NCBI GenBank assembly: GCA_002255985.1
Contig: NKIR01000005.1
Span: forward strand, 119,259-183,258
Source: Sphingomonadaceae bacterium PASS1
GTDB taxonomy: Bacteria > Pseudomonadota > Alphaproteobacteria > Sphingomonadales > Sphingomonadaceae
Direction of reading: 5' to 3'
DNA length: 64,000 bases
Every line of letters begins with the position of its first letter. Position 1 is the first letter of the stretch. Made by a program: the position numbers and the translations under genes. The notes under the pieces were generated by a model. It did not search any database. It had not been told where the DNA came from and worked only from the letters and a program-made list of their open reading frames with translations. This document shows, one piece after another, positions 34,184-42,773 of the stretch.

Positions 34184-35563
34184 CTAATTTCCCACGCTCT
34201 CCTCTGCTCCGACGAGCAGCTTAAAGGGCCTGCGTGCTGCTGCCAGCGCCAAAACTCCTAATGGAATAGCGACCGCGCATAAGATACCTACCGCAACGCC
34301 GATCTTGGTTGGGTCCTTCAGCCAGTGGTCACTGATAAGTGCCGCAACCGTTGGGCCGATCGTAAAGGCAACGAGGTTTCCAATCAGAAAGTACAGCGCC
34401 AGCACTCTCGCGCGCAACCGGTTCGGCGTTACGGATAAAAAAGTTGCTGCGGGGAGGCCTTGGAACAAGCCAAATGCGCTGCAAGCTAATGTCAGCAGTA
34501 TCACTGCCATGGCGCTATTTTCGGCAAATGGCACCGCTACTGCGAAAGGATAGCAAAGGGCTCCGCCGAACATCGCCACCCTTAAAATTCCATCCTTGTG
34601 TCCAGCTTTTGCCAAGTGGTCGGTCGCCCAGCCACCCAATAGGACACCGCCTGAGCAGCAAATAAGTAAGATAGAGCCGAAAACGACGCCCACTTGTCCA
34701 ATCTCCCACCCATGGGCGCGGATCAAGAAAGCCGGGGTCCAAACAAGGTAAGCGGCAAGCGCTACGCCAAGGAGCGAATAACCAGCCGTTAACAGAGACA
34801 AAACAGCCCATTGTGTGCGAAGGAACGGTAGCAATGCTTGAGAGGGGCTATCCATGTCGGGGGTAGCATCTTTGCGCGTTGGTTCGCGCACCAAGGCCAT
34901 GGCAAAGATCAACAGCGGTCCGGGCAGGCTAACTATCAAAAATGCCAGTTGCCAACTCTTAAGAGTGCCAATCAGCGGCAACGTCATGGGTGGCGACGAG
35001 ACTGCCCATTGAACGACTGCCCCCCCTATAATCAGGGCAAGTCCAACGCCGGCTATAGCCCCAATTGAGTAAACACCCATCGCGCGTGCGCGACGTGCGG
35101 GGGGGAAGCTATCAGCAATCATAGAGTAGGCGGCTGGTGACAGGCCAGCCTCACCGATACCAACGCCGATCCGCGCCAAGAATAAAGTGAAGAAATTGTT
35201 GGCCATTCCGCACGCTGCGGTCATTGCACTCCAGACTGCAATGCCCAGCATGATAAGCTTTTGCCGCGACCAACGGTCGGCGACCCACGCTAACGGTATT
35301 CCCATCACTGTATAAAACAGCGTGAAGGCAAGTCCGCTGAGCAAACTGAATTCAGTGTCATTAATACCGAGGTCCTGCTTTATGGGTTCCACTAGCAAAG
35401 TGATAATCTGGCGATCAACAAAAGCCGTGGCGTAGCAAGCCATCAGGACAACAACACCGAACCAAGCGCTGATTGGGTTTGGCCAACTGACATCCTCGAC
35501 TGATTTGGGCGAGGCATTGTAGAGGGTATTCTTACTTGGGCGGATCCGGCGCGAGACCGTCAT
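34184..35563 (-). CDS. MFS transporter (spinster-like)
   Basis: A 459-residue inner-membrane carrier with twelve predicted helices. The A-loop pattern is ADRWSRQKLIMLGIAVWS after helix 2; family-like segments are ACYATAFVDRQIITLLVEPIKQDLG and RIGVGIGEAGLSPAAYSMIADSFPP, as in sphingomonad transporters placed beside aromatic or steroid catabolic genes. Probably proton-driven uptake of the substrate that enters through the TonB receptor. Start supported by GAAAGGG. It is 19 bases downstream of the SDR gene, forming a two-gene operon. Confidence 0.88.
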   Translation of the reverse strand: MTVSRRIRPSKNTLYNASPKSVEDVSWPNPISAWFGVVVLMACYATAFVDRQIITLLVEPIKQDLGINDTEFSLLSGLAFTLFYTVMGIPLAWVADRWSRQKLIMLGIAVWSAMTAACGMANNFFTLFLARIGVGIGEAGLSPAAYSMIADSFPPARRARAMGVYSIGAIAGVGLALIIGGAVVQWAVSSPPMTLPLIGTLKSWQLAFLIVSLPGPLLIFAMALVREPTRKDATPDMDSPSQALLPFLRTQWAVLSLLTAGYSLLGVALAAYLVWTPAFLIRAHGWEIGQVGVVFGSILLICCSGGVLLGGWATDHLAKAGHKDGILRVAMFGGALCYPFAVAVPFAENSAMAVILLTLACSAFGLFQGLPAATFLSVTPNRLRARVLALYFLIGNLVAFTIGPTVAALISDHWLKDPTKIGVAVGILCAVAIPLGVLALAAARRPFKLLVGAEESVGN

Positions 35564-35582
35564 TGGAAAACCCTTTCAAAAT

Positions 35583-36566
35583 TCATATGATTTTCGACCC
35601 TTTGGCCATCAGAACTCTCCGACGATCTTCATCGAGGCGGGAAATCAATAACGGGACCGTTGTTTGAGGCTGACGGGTATGCGCATAAGCATGCGTGGAG
35701 CGCTGCTTGCGATCGAACCAGACATGGTCTGCAATTGCCGTAGGCCTCGATGCTGCCAACCATATTATTGTATCCGCCGCCTGCGCCGCATTGCGTAGTA
35801 TCGGCCTCAAGATCTTCCGAAAAGTCGGCAGCGATGACCTAACACCCGCCGTGTCTGCCCAGCCGGGATGTACCACATAGGCTTGGATGCCGAGCTGGCC
35901 ATATGCAGTGCGCCAGTGGTCAGTTAGAGCCACCTGAGCGCGTTTGTGCGAGGCATAGGCGCCAAAGCCATTGTAGACTTTCTCACTTGCGTCGAGCATT
36001 GGAAGGTTGAGCGGAACGTTGAACATTCCGCCGGATGTCACATTTATGATATTTGAGCCCTGCGAAAGGCAACCGATTTCAGCTAAGGTTTCCGTAAGGT
36101 GGAAATGACCCAGTAGGTTCGTGGTGTAGGTTGTTTCAAAGCCTTCGTGCGTCGCAGAATAATCGCGGTTCAGAATTCCGACGCAATTGACAAGGACGTC
36201 GATCCCCGTTGATTGGTTCCAGTTTCGCGCCATTTTATCAATCGCAGCAATTGACGCTAGATCGCACAGTACTGGATGGATTGTTCCTTTCAACACCGCA
36301 CTTTCTGAAACGAGTGACTCAAGTGCGGCGAGGTTGCGGCCAACCGCAAATACCTGCGCACCTCTTCCCGCAGCCATCAGTGCGACTGCCTTGCCGATAC
36401 CGCCCGAGGCACCCGTTACAAGCCAGCGCTGGCCGCTAAAGCTGCCTGATATCGGTCTGAAGGGAAGCAATCTAGCCACATAACCGATGCGCGTGAACGA
36501 AGGGGTGAAGCGCGCGTAGAATTTCAAGGTTTTTGAAAGTCCCTGAAGCATTTTTGGTATCGCCAT
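35583..36566 (-). CDS. Short-chain dehydrogenase (retinol-dehydrogenase-like)
   Basis: A 327-residue SDR with an N-terminal extension of about 50 residues (MLQGLSKTLKFYARFTPSFTRIGYVARLL) that may contact the membrane. NAD(P) motif TGASGGIG, NCVGILN in place of NNAG, catalytic Tyr and Lys in GAYASHKRAQ. The sequence resembles the retinol dehydrogenase/WW-oxidoreductase group of SDRs, which act on hydrophobic alcohols. ATG 36566 is chosen over 36611 because a GTGGGAA site precedes it. First gene of the SDR-MFS operon; motifs E and F lie upstream. Confidence 0.86.
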   Translation of the reverse strand: MAIPKMLQGLSKTLKFYARFTPSFTRIGYVARLLPFRPISGSFSGQRWLVTGASGGIGKAVALMAAGRGAQVFAVGRNLAALESLVSESAVLKGTIHPVLCDLASIAAIDKMARNWNQSTGIDVLVNCVGILNRDYSATHEGFETTYTTNLLGHFHLTETLAEIGCLSQGSNIINVTSGGMFNVPLNLPMLDASEKVYNGFGAYASHKRAQVALTDHWRTAYGQLGIQAYVVHPGWADTAGVRSSLPTFRKILRPILRNAAQAADTIIWLAASRPTAIADHVWFDRKQRSTHAYAHTRQPQTTVPLLISRLDEDRRRVLMAKGSKII

Positions 36567-36599
36567 CCGTAAATTCCCACCCCTGACTTGAAAAAGTAT

Positions 36600-36675
36600 A
36601 CTTGCAGTCAAATTTTATCTGTGAGGGTCATGCCCGACGCATAGTTACTTGCATAATCAAACTGCCGGTGCAAGT
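36600..36675. promoter_or_regulatory. Shared operator motifs E and F
   Basis: ACTTGCATAATCAAACT (36647-36663) is the clearest copy of the island motif; a facing half site TGCAAGT ends at 36675. A weaker copy, ACTTGCAGTCAAATTTT, lies at 36600-36616. All are 34-110 bases upstream of the SDR start at 36566. Confidence 0.65.
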
Positions 36676-37448
36676 AGCTATCGAATCTAGGTGTCACGTA
36701 TTAATCATCGCCGAGAAGTGACCAGTTAGTGGCTTTAGTTTTCAGTGGGATTTGCCTGATGCTTGAACCACACCCTGGCTGACTGTTTTGGGGGTACTCC
36801 CCTTCAGCACCAATGGTACAGATTTGATGCTGTTATTTAAGCACCAGTCAACTGAAGGCCCCCAATAAAACATTTCTAAAAAGATCCTGCGGCCAAGGCA
36901 GTCGCAAAGACGTTTAGCTGTTGCTGCGATATTTTTACCCCACGAAAGGCTGCTTCCGTGGCAAGTGACTTAAATAATTATAACTTAATTTCAATAACGT
37001 AGGCGTTATAAACTACATCCTCCGAGGCGCGCCATAAAATCAATGACTTAGCTTCGCATGTACGGCTAATTGCCAAAATCAATTGCGCAGGCGTATCCTT
37101 GGGCGAGGTAATCGACATCGTGTAGACCGCAGGGTTAAGCGAAAAGCTATCTGCTCAGGTCGTGCCTGGTTTACCTCTGCGCGGTGACGGCAAATTCGGC
37201 TGGTGTACACACACAGCGGACCTTTACGGAATTGGGTTCCGTTGGGTATTTACGCATAGGCTTGTCACCTTGGAAGGTAAACTCCCTCATATCCTTCGCC
37301 TGCTGAACATCCGCGCTTGCAATAACACCGGATCGCCGCCTAACACTGCGCCAACCGATGAAGCGAACGCTTCATTGATCTAAGCAACCATCAGCGACTA
37401 CGGCCATGATGGACTTTCACTCAAAACGAGTTAGCGCGGCAGGACTAA
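36676..37448. other. Long gap with no confident gene
   Basis: About 770 bases without a convincing coding frame. A partial inverted repeat surrounds 36788-36872 (TGTTTT, GGGGG and CCTTCAG blocks, with their complements in the same order on the other side) and could be a hairpin or the remains of a small mobile element. On the minus strand near 37348-37379 a few codons read INEAFASSVGAVLGG, like the NEAF loop of a thiolase, but a stop lies directly before it; at most it is a heavily decayed relic. A 73-codon frame at 37162-37383 has no recognisable product. Confidence 0.5.
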
Positions 37449-38666
37449 ATGGCTAAAAACAAATTCGACATCATCTTATATGGCGCCACGAGTTTCGTTG
37501 GACAGATCGTAACGCGCTACATGAATGAGCAGTTCGCGGATAGATCCATCAAATGGGCAATCGCAGGGCGTTCGCTTAGTAAGCTTCAGCAAGTCCGCGA
37601 TACGATCGGATTGTCGGGGATCGAACTAATTGTTGCCGATGCTGCCGATGGGGAAGCATTGAGGCAAATGTGTGCCCAGACCAGCGTCGTTATTTCAACC
37701 GTTGGTCCATATGCGCTTTATGGTGATCTGTTGGTGCAAGTCTGCGCCACGACGGGCACTGACTATTGCGATCTGACGGGGGAACCTCAGTGGATACGCA
37801 AAATGCAATTACGGCACGAAGCCGATGCGATAAAAAGCGGCGCGCGGATCGTAAATTGTTGTGGTTTTGACAGCATCCCTTCCGATCTGGGCGTCCACTT
37901 CCTACAACGTAACGCGTTGAAACAATTCGGGCACACATGTGAGCGGATCAACATGCGGGTTGTAAGCATGAAAGGCGGGGCATCAGGCGGCACTATCGCA
38001 AGCATGATTAACATGGTCAAAGAAGCGGTGCGTGATGCTGATTTGCGCCGCGAACTTACAGACCCTTACAGCCTGTGCCCATCGGACCACAGCTTCTCTG
38101 CAGCCCAGCCGGATGTGAAGATCGCATATGACAATGTCTATGGCGGCTGGATTGCGCCCTTCGTCATGGCGGGTATCAACACACGGGTGGTGCATCGCTC
38201 GAACGCTCTAACCAACAACAGCTACGGTGTGGAATTCAAATACGAGGAAGCCGTGGTGACGGGTGAAGGCAGTTCCGGCAAGCGCAAGGCTCAAGCGACG
38301 CATTGGGGCGTGAATGCCCTTATGATTGGCTTGGCTGTGCCCCCAATCCGCTGGCTTCTTGAGACTGCTGTTCTGCCAAAACCGGGCGAAGGGCCCACTG
38401 AAAAGGCCCAATTGGAGGGCGGATTTGACATTGTCTTCCTCGGCGCAACTGCGAAGGGCGAAACCATCCGATGCCGCGTCACAGGAGACCGAGATCCAGG
38501 CTATGGATCAACTGCAAAGATGCTATCTCAAGCAGCTGCCTGCCTTGCCAAAGACGTGTCTGACGAGGTTTCAGGAGGCTTCTGGACGCCAGCAACGATT
38601 TTAGGCGACGCGTTAATCGACCGGCTTGAGGCACATGCGGGCCTTACGTTCGAGCTATTGTCGTAG
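37449..38666 (+). CDS. Saccharopine dehydrogenase-like / trans-acting enoyl reductase family protein
   Basis: A 405-residue protein with an N-terminal NAD(P)-binding fold (FDIILYGATSFVGQIVTRYM, then WAIAGRSLSKLQQ) and the family block CCGFDSIPSDLG. Such proteins include mycobacterial trans-acting enoyl reductases and eukaryotic SCCPDH; they are oxidoreductases on lipid-like substrates, not true saccharopine dehydrogenases. Ribosome site AGGA five bases before the ATG. It stands alone between two gene-poor stretches, so no operon partners help to define its role; closeness to the catabolic island is suggestive only. Confidence 0.85.
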   Translation: MAKNKFDIILYGATSFVGQIVTRYMNEQFADRSIKWAIAGRSLSKLQQVRDTIGLSGIELIVADAADGEALRQMCAQTSVVISTVGPYALYGDLLVQVCATTGTDYCDLTGEPQWIRKMQLRHEADAIKSGARIVNCCGFDSIPSDLGVHFLQRNALKQFGHTCERINMRVVSMKGGASGGTIASMINMVKEAVRDADLRRELTDPYSLCPSDHSFSAAQPDVKIAYDNVYGGWIAPFVMAGINTRVVHRSNALTNNSYGVEFKYEEAVVTGEGSSGKRKAQATHWGVNALMIGLAVPPIRWLLETAVLPKPGEGPTEKAQLEGGFDIVFLGATAKGETIRCRVTGDRDPGYGSTAKMLSQAAACLAKDVSDEVSGGFWTPATILGDALIDRLEAHAGLTFELLS

Positions 38667-39066
38667 CGAAAACCCGTTTTACCAATGTGGAGCGCTTATC
38701 AGGTGCTTGGGCCCGGTTCAAAAGCATGCGACTGGCTGCAAAACCCGTGCATCTAACCCAACTCTTAAATGATTAAGCGGAACTGGTTGAACAACAGCAA
38801 AAAGTGTTCGTCCCCGTCCGGTGTTACCGCAGTGTTGTTTTGACTACCGCTGCGAACGGGATGATCTCTCCAAACCATTGGGAAAAACGGGAGATGCTGA
38901 GGGGTTCGGACCCACGACCCGCTGATTAAGATTAATCTGGGACATCATATCGGTGGATCGGCGCCGCCAAATCGCACACCGAATTCATAGGTACCAAGCC
39001 TGTGCGAAGCAAAGCGATTGTCGGAGAGTTTAGATGGCCAATATTCGCCGTCTTTCCCTAGCCTAT
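38667..39066. other. Gene-free stretch with a tRNA-3'-half-like sequence
   Basis: No coding frame of note. On the minus strand, 38930 to about 38893 reads CTTAATCAGCGGGTCGTGGG followed by TCCGAACCC, which looks like the anticodon-loop 3' side, variable loop and T-arm of a bacterial or phage tRNA, with one mismatch in the T-stem and no CCA end. No 5' half is visible. It may be an attachment-site remnant of an integrated element or a decayed tRNA gene. Confidence 0.35.
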
Positions 39067-39708
39067 CTATAGCCCTGCATTGGCCCATATAAGAGCACAT
39101 GCTTCCCGTTCCGAAACAACTTCTGCATATTTGGCCTGTAGGTCGAACAAATTGGCTTCATGTGGCGCCTGATGTCGGTCGCCACAGGCTTCACGCACGA
39201 CGAAAGGTGCAAAGCCGGACTGCAATGCATCCAGCGCCGTGGCACGCACGCATCCTGAGGTCGACAGTCCCGTGATAAGCAATGTGTCTACCCCCTCGGC
39301 AGAAAGCGTCTCTGCAAGTGATGTCCCAAAAAATGCCGACGCGAACTGTTTTGAAATGACGCACTCCCCGTTCATCGGTTGAAGCGACGGTGGGAATGCG
39401 CCCAATGGCGACCCTTCTAGGAACACCCGAAGCGACGGGATTTTCTTGTAGAACAAACCGCCGTCTGCGCCATCTGCCTGATACACGACATTTGTAAAGA
39501 AGACCGGGATTCCGGCAGCCCGCGCAGCTGCTAACAGGCGTTCATTGCTGGCCAACGCATCCTCAACCCGCGCGTATAAAGGCGATGCCGGGTCCAGATA
39601 GGCCATAACAAAATCGACGATCAGAAGCGCCGGGCGTTTGCCAAAAGAAAGGCGGCCATCGAACGCGCCGACATAATTCGCGGTCAAATCGTCATTCTTT
39701 TGCGTCAT
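39067..39708 (-). CDS. Isochorismatase-like cysteine hydrolase (N-carbamoylsarcosine amidase-like)
   Basis: A 213-residue cysteine hydrolase. The catalytic triad of the family is visible: Asp32 (IVDFVMAYLDP), Lys120 (ISKQFASAFFGT) and Cys153 (GLSTSGCVRATALDA). Among relatives, N-carbamoylsarcosine amidase and related ureidohydrolases resemble it most, which fits the hydantoinase genes of the same operon: such an enzyme would remove the carbamoyl group from an opened hydantoin. Isochorismate hydrolysis is unlikely because no siderophore genes are present. It is the last gene of the operon and overlaps the CoA-transferase stop (TGATG). Confidence 0.87.
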   Translation of the reverse strand: MTQKNDDLTANYVGAFDGRLSFGKRPALLIVDFVMAYLDPASPLYARVEDALASNERLLAAARAAGIPVFFTNVVYQADGADGGLFYKKIPSLRVFLEGSPLGAFPPSLQPMNGECVISKQFASAFFGTSLAETLSAEGVDTLLITGLSTSGCVRATALDALQSGFAPFVVREACGDRHQAPHEANLFDLQAKYAEVVSEREACALIWANAGL

Positions 39709-40889
39709 CAGATTGTGCCAGCCGCTTTCAGTCGATCCAACTCCGCAATATCCATCCCCAGCAAGCCGCCATATATTTCTGCATTATGTTGGCCGACAAT
39801 CGACGGCGCTGGTGAACGAACGCTGCTGGGTGTCGCTGACATCTTCGGAAACGCGCCCTGCATTTTCAGCTTGCCATAGCGCTCGGTTTCGACCTCGATA
39901 ATCGCTTCGCGTGCTTGAAAATGCGGGTCTTCCAGCATCTCCGGCGCGCGATATACACGTCCGGCTGGAATGGAATATGCAATCATCAACGCGTCGACTT
40001 CATCAACGGTCAGCGTGGCCGTCCAGGCATTGATAATGTCATCAAGCTCAAACTGGTTGTGGCCGCGTGCAAGATGCGTTGCGAACCGCGGGTCCGTTCC
40101 AAGGCCAGGCATGCCCATAGCTTCTGCCAATCTTTGCCACAGCGAGTCTTTGTTCGCGCCGATCATATATTCGCCGTCCTTGCAAATATAGACGTTTGAT
40201 GGCGCGATCCCGGGAAGGATTGAACCGGAGCGTTCACGAATAAATCCGCTATGGTCATATTCGGGGACCAGCCCCTCCATGACTTGCAACACGCTTTCAT
40301 AAAGCGCGGCATCGATAACTTGGCCATGGCCAGTCACGCTGCGATGATGCAGCGCGGCGAGAACGCCCATGCAACCATATGTGGCGGTCAACGTGTCACC
40401 GATGGAGATACCCATCCGGCTTGGTGAACGGTCAGGCTCGCCCACAATATAGCGCCAGCCGCCCATCGCTTCGCCAATGCCGCCAAAGCCTGCGCGGTCT
40501 GAATATGGCCCCGTCTGGCCGTAGCCCGACATGCGTGCGATGATAAGGCCGGGATGTTCAGCCAAAAGCGCTTCCGGAGAAAAGCCCCATCTTTCTATCG
40601 TGCCGGGTTTGAAATTCTCGACCAAAATATCGGCTTTGCCAATCAATTGACGAACCAGCGCCTGCCCTTCTGGGATCCGCAAATTGGCCGAAACAGATTT
40701 CTTGTTTCGTGCGATGACTTCCCATTGCACCTTTTCTTCGCCTTGGCCCCACACGCGCATTGGGTCGCCCGCGCCCGGAGGCTCGACCTTGATAACTTCT
40801 GCACCCATATCACCGAGCAATTGTCCGCAAAACGGTCCAGCCAGTAACTGCCCGAGTTCAACTACACGTAACCCCTTAAGTGCACTCAC
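39708..40889 (-). CDS. CaiB/BaiF family CoA transferase (class III)
   Basis: A 393-residue formyl-CoA-transferase-like enzyme that moves CoA between carboxylic acids. N-terminal GLRVVELGQLLAGPFCGQLLGDMGAEVIKVE, then NFKPGTIERWG, MSGYGQTGPYSDRAGF and the catalytic Asp in SIGDTLTATYGCMG. GTG 40889 overlaps the stop of hyuB (GTGA), so translation is coupled; the longer frame to 40955 would overlap hyuB by 70 bases. In this operon it may activate the acid that the HMG-CoA-lyase-like enzyme later cleaves (inference). Confidence 0.88.
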   Translation of the reverse strand: MSALKGLRVVELGQLLAGPFCGQLLGDMGAEVIKVEPPGAGDPMRVWGQGEEKVQWEVIARNKKSVSANLRIPEGQALVRQLIGKADILVENFKPGTIERWGFSPEALLAEHPGLIIARMSGYGQTGPYSDRAGFGGIGEAMGGWRYIVGEPDRSPSRMGISIGDTLTATYGCMGVLAALHHRSVTGHGQVIDAALYESVLQVMEGLVPEYDHSGFIRERSGSILPGIAPSNVYICKDGEYMIGANKDSLWQRLAEAMGMPGLGTDPRFATHLARGHNQFELDDIINAWTATLTVDEVDALMIAYSIPAGRVYRAPEMLEDPHFQAREAIIEVETERYGKLKMQGAFPKMSATPSSVRSPAPSIVGQHNAEIYGGLLGMDIAELDRLKAAGTI

Positions 40890-42760
40890 TCGGCCGCCTC
40901 CAGCGTTGTCCAGACGGGCTGAACAGGCGCCTTCAAGCCAGTTTCGGTCTCGCAATTGGCCCGCAGGGCTTCAATACCGGGTCCGTAATTGAACAAGGGA
41001 AGCTCGCCACGCTCTTGCCGCAAACGGCTGCGCAATGCGTCGGTGGCGTCGGCATCGACGTCGCCATTTGCGTTAGCAACGACGCCATAAGCTTTTGCAC
41101 CTTCGACAGTGACAAGCCCTTGGACGATTTCTTTGCCAACCAAAGCGGGGTCGCGATCAAGCGAATCGCCCCAGCCGCCGCCACCCCACGTGATGAAGTG
41201 CAATTGATCGCCCTCTTCGACGTGAACATCCTCGACCTTGTTGCCGATGATCTGCGAAGTGCCGTCGGCTTTTTCGAGAATCTTGCGTGCGCGCTTGCCC
41301 GGTTCGCCGCCATTGACGCCCCATGGTGGAACGAACCAGCGGTCATCATGGATCGAGATCGTGCCTGCTGCCAGAAAACGGTAGGTCATGTGGATACCAT
41401 TGCCGCCGCGATGCAGACCAGCGCCACCGCTGTCGGGTTCGGTTTCATAACGTTCGATCAGCAGCGGGAAATACCGCTCCAGAAATTCGTTGGGGACATT
41501 GGTAAAGCCCGGCCACAGCGAGTGGCCGTCTGGCCCGTCACCCATTGGACGTCCGGGAATTCCGCCAAAGCCGATCTGGAACAGTTGGAACCAGTCACCC
41601 TTTTTATCGTTGCCTGAATAAAAGACGTGGGGGCTTGAGGAAAAACCGGCCGCATTTAGGAATTCCGGTGTTTTTTGCCCCAAAAGGCCACCTAAAATGT
41701 CGAAAATGCGGCCCAGCGCATGGGTGCGACCCGAGAGCGCTGCTGGAAATTTCGGCTTGAGAAGTGAGCCGTCGGGAATGCGGACATCGATCAAATCATA
41801 AAAGCCATCGTTGAACAAAATTTGCGGATCGAAGACCATGATCATGTAAATGCCAAAGAACATTTTGAACATGTTTTCGTTCAGGAGAAAGTTGATGGAA
41901 GCCTGACTTTGCGGGTCCGTGCCGGCAAAATCGAGTACGACCTTTTCGCCTTTACGCCACATGGTGCACTTAATTTTATACGGGCCAGCGCCCATGCCGT
42001 CATCACAGATATAATCTTCGAAGCTAACCGGTTCTTCGCCAATGGCCATAGCGATGAGCGATTTCATCGCGCGGTGGTTGCGAGCCAGCAGTTCCTGCGT
42101 TGCCGAGATATAGACATCATCACCAAAGCGGGCAGCCATTTCGATAACGCGGCGTGCGGCGACCCGGCATGAAGCGATAAGTGCGTTCAAATCCGCCTGA
42201 CACCAATCGGGCTTGCGGGTTTGGTGCATGACGAGCTTCATCAGATCGTCATTATACTCACCCTTTTTCCAGATTTTCACGGGCGGAATGCGAACGCCTT
42301 CTTCAAAAATCGAACGGGCGTTGATGGGCATCGAACCGACGACTTTACCGCCGATGTCGGACTGGTGACCAAACATTGACGTAAAGGCGATCAAACGTCC
42401 GTCTTTGAACACGGGCAAGAGTACGAGCCAGTCGTTCGAATGGCTCACCGCGCCTGCGCAGGAATATGGATCGGACAAGAAAATCATGTCGCCGTCTTCG
42501 AGCGTTCCGTCGAAGTTATCGAGGAAGCCGCCGATGAAGCTGCCAAACTGGCCAACAATCATTTTGCCAGTGTGATCCGCTATCAACGGGAATGCGTCGC
42601 CTTGTTCGCGAATACCAGGGGACATCGCTGTGCGCACCAGCGTTGCATCCATTTCAATGCGGGCATTACGCAGCGCGTTTTCAATGATGTCGAGCGTTAC
42701 CGGATCGATAGCGATCTTGTTGAAGGGGGTGTTGTTCGTTTGAATGATTTGGGCGGGCAT
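40886..42760 (-). CDS. hyuB: Hydantoinase B/oxoprolinase family subunit
   Basis: A 624-residue HyuB-type subunit that works with HyuA in ATP-dependent opening of cyclic amides, or in the related acetone/acetophenone carboxylases. Family blocks: DPVTLDIIENALRNARIEMDATLVRTAMSPGIREQGD at the N-terminus, LSDPYSCAGAVSHSNDW, FGHQSDIGGKVVGSMP, and a C-terminal GGGGWGDSLDRDPALV. Ribosome site GAGGAGG. It lies 13 bases after hyuA. Whether the complex hydrolyses (hydantoin, oxoproline) or carboxylates cannot be told from sequence alone. Confidence 0.92.
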   Translation of the reverse strand: MPAQIIQTNNTPFNKIAIDPVTLDIIENALRNARIEMDATLVRTAMSPGIREQGDAFPLIADHTGKMIVGQFGSFIGGFLDNFDGTLEDGDMIFLSDPYSCAGAVSHSNDWLVLLPVFKDGRLIAFTSMFGHQSDIGGKVVGSMPINARSIFEEGVRIPPVKIWKKGEYNDDLMKLVMHQTRKPDWCQADLNALIASCRVAARRVIEMAARFGDDVYISATQELLARNHRAMKSLIAMAIGEEPVSFEDYICDDGMGAGPYKIKCTMWRKGEKVVLDFAGTDPQSQASINFLLNENMFKMFFGIYMIMVFDPQILFNDGFYDLIDVRIPDGSLLKPKFPAALSGRTHALGRIFDILGGLLGQKTPEFLNAAGFSSSPHVFYSGNDKKGDWFQLFQIGFGGIPGRPMGDGPDGHSLWPGFTNVPNEFLERYFPLLIERYETEPDSGGAGLHRGGNGIHMTYRFLAAGTISIHDDRWFVPPWGVNGGEPGKRARKILEKADGTSQIIGNKVEDVHVEEGDQLHFITWGGGGWGDSLDRDPALVGKEIVQGLVTVEGAKAYGVVANANGDVDADATDALRSRLRQERGELPLFNYGPGIEALRANCETETGLKAPVQPVWTTLEAAE

Positions 42761-42773
42761 GTCGTTCGCCTCC

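Noticed and set aside
37162..37383. 73-codon frame as a small gene
   Set aside because: No ribosome site, no recognisable domain, composition like noncoding DNA.
39067..39708. Siderophore (isochorismatase) gene
   Set aside because: No entAC or NRPS genes are near; the neighbours are hydantoinase and CoA enzymes, fitting a ureidohydrolase-like role.
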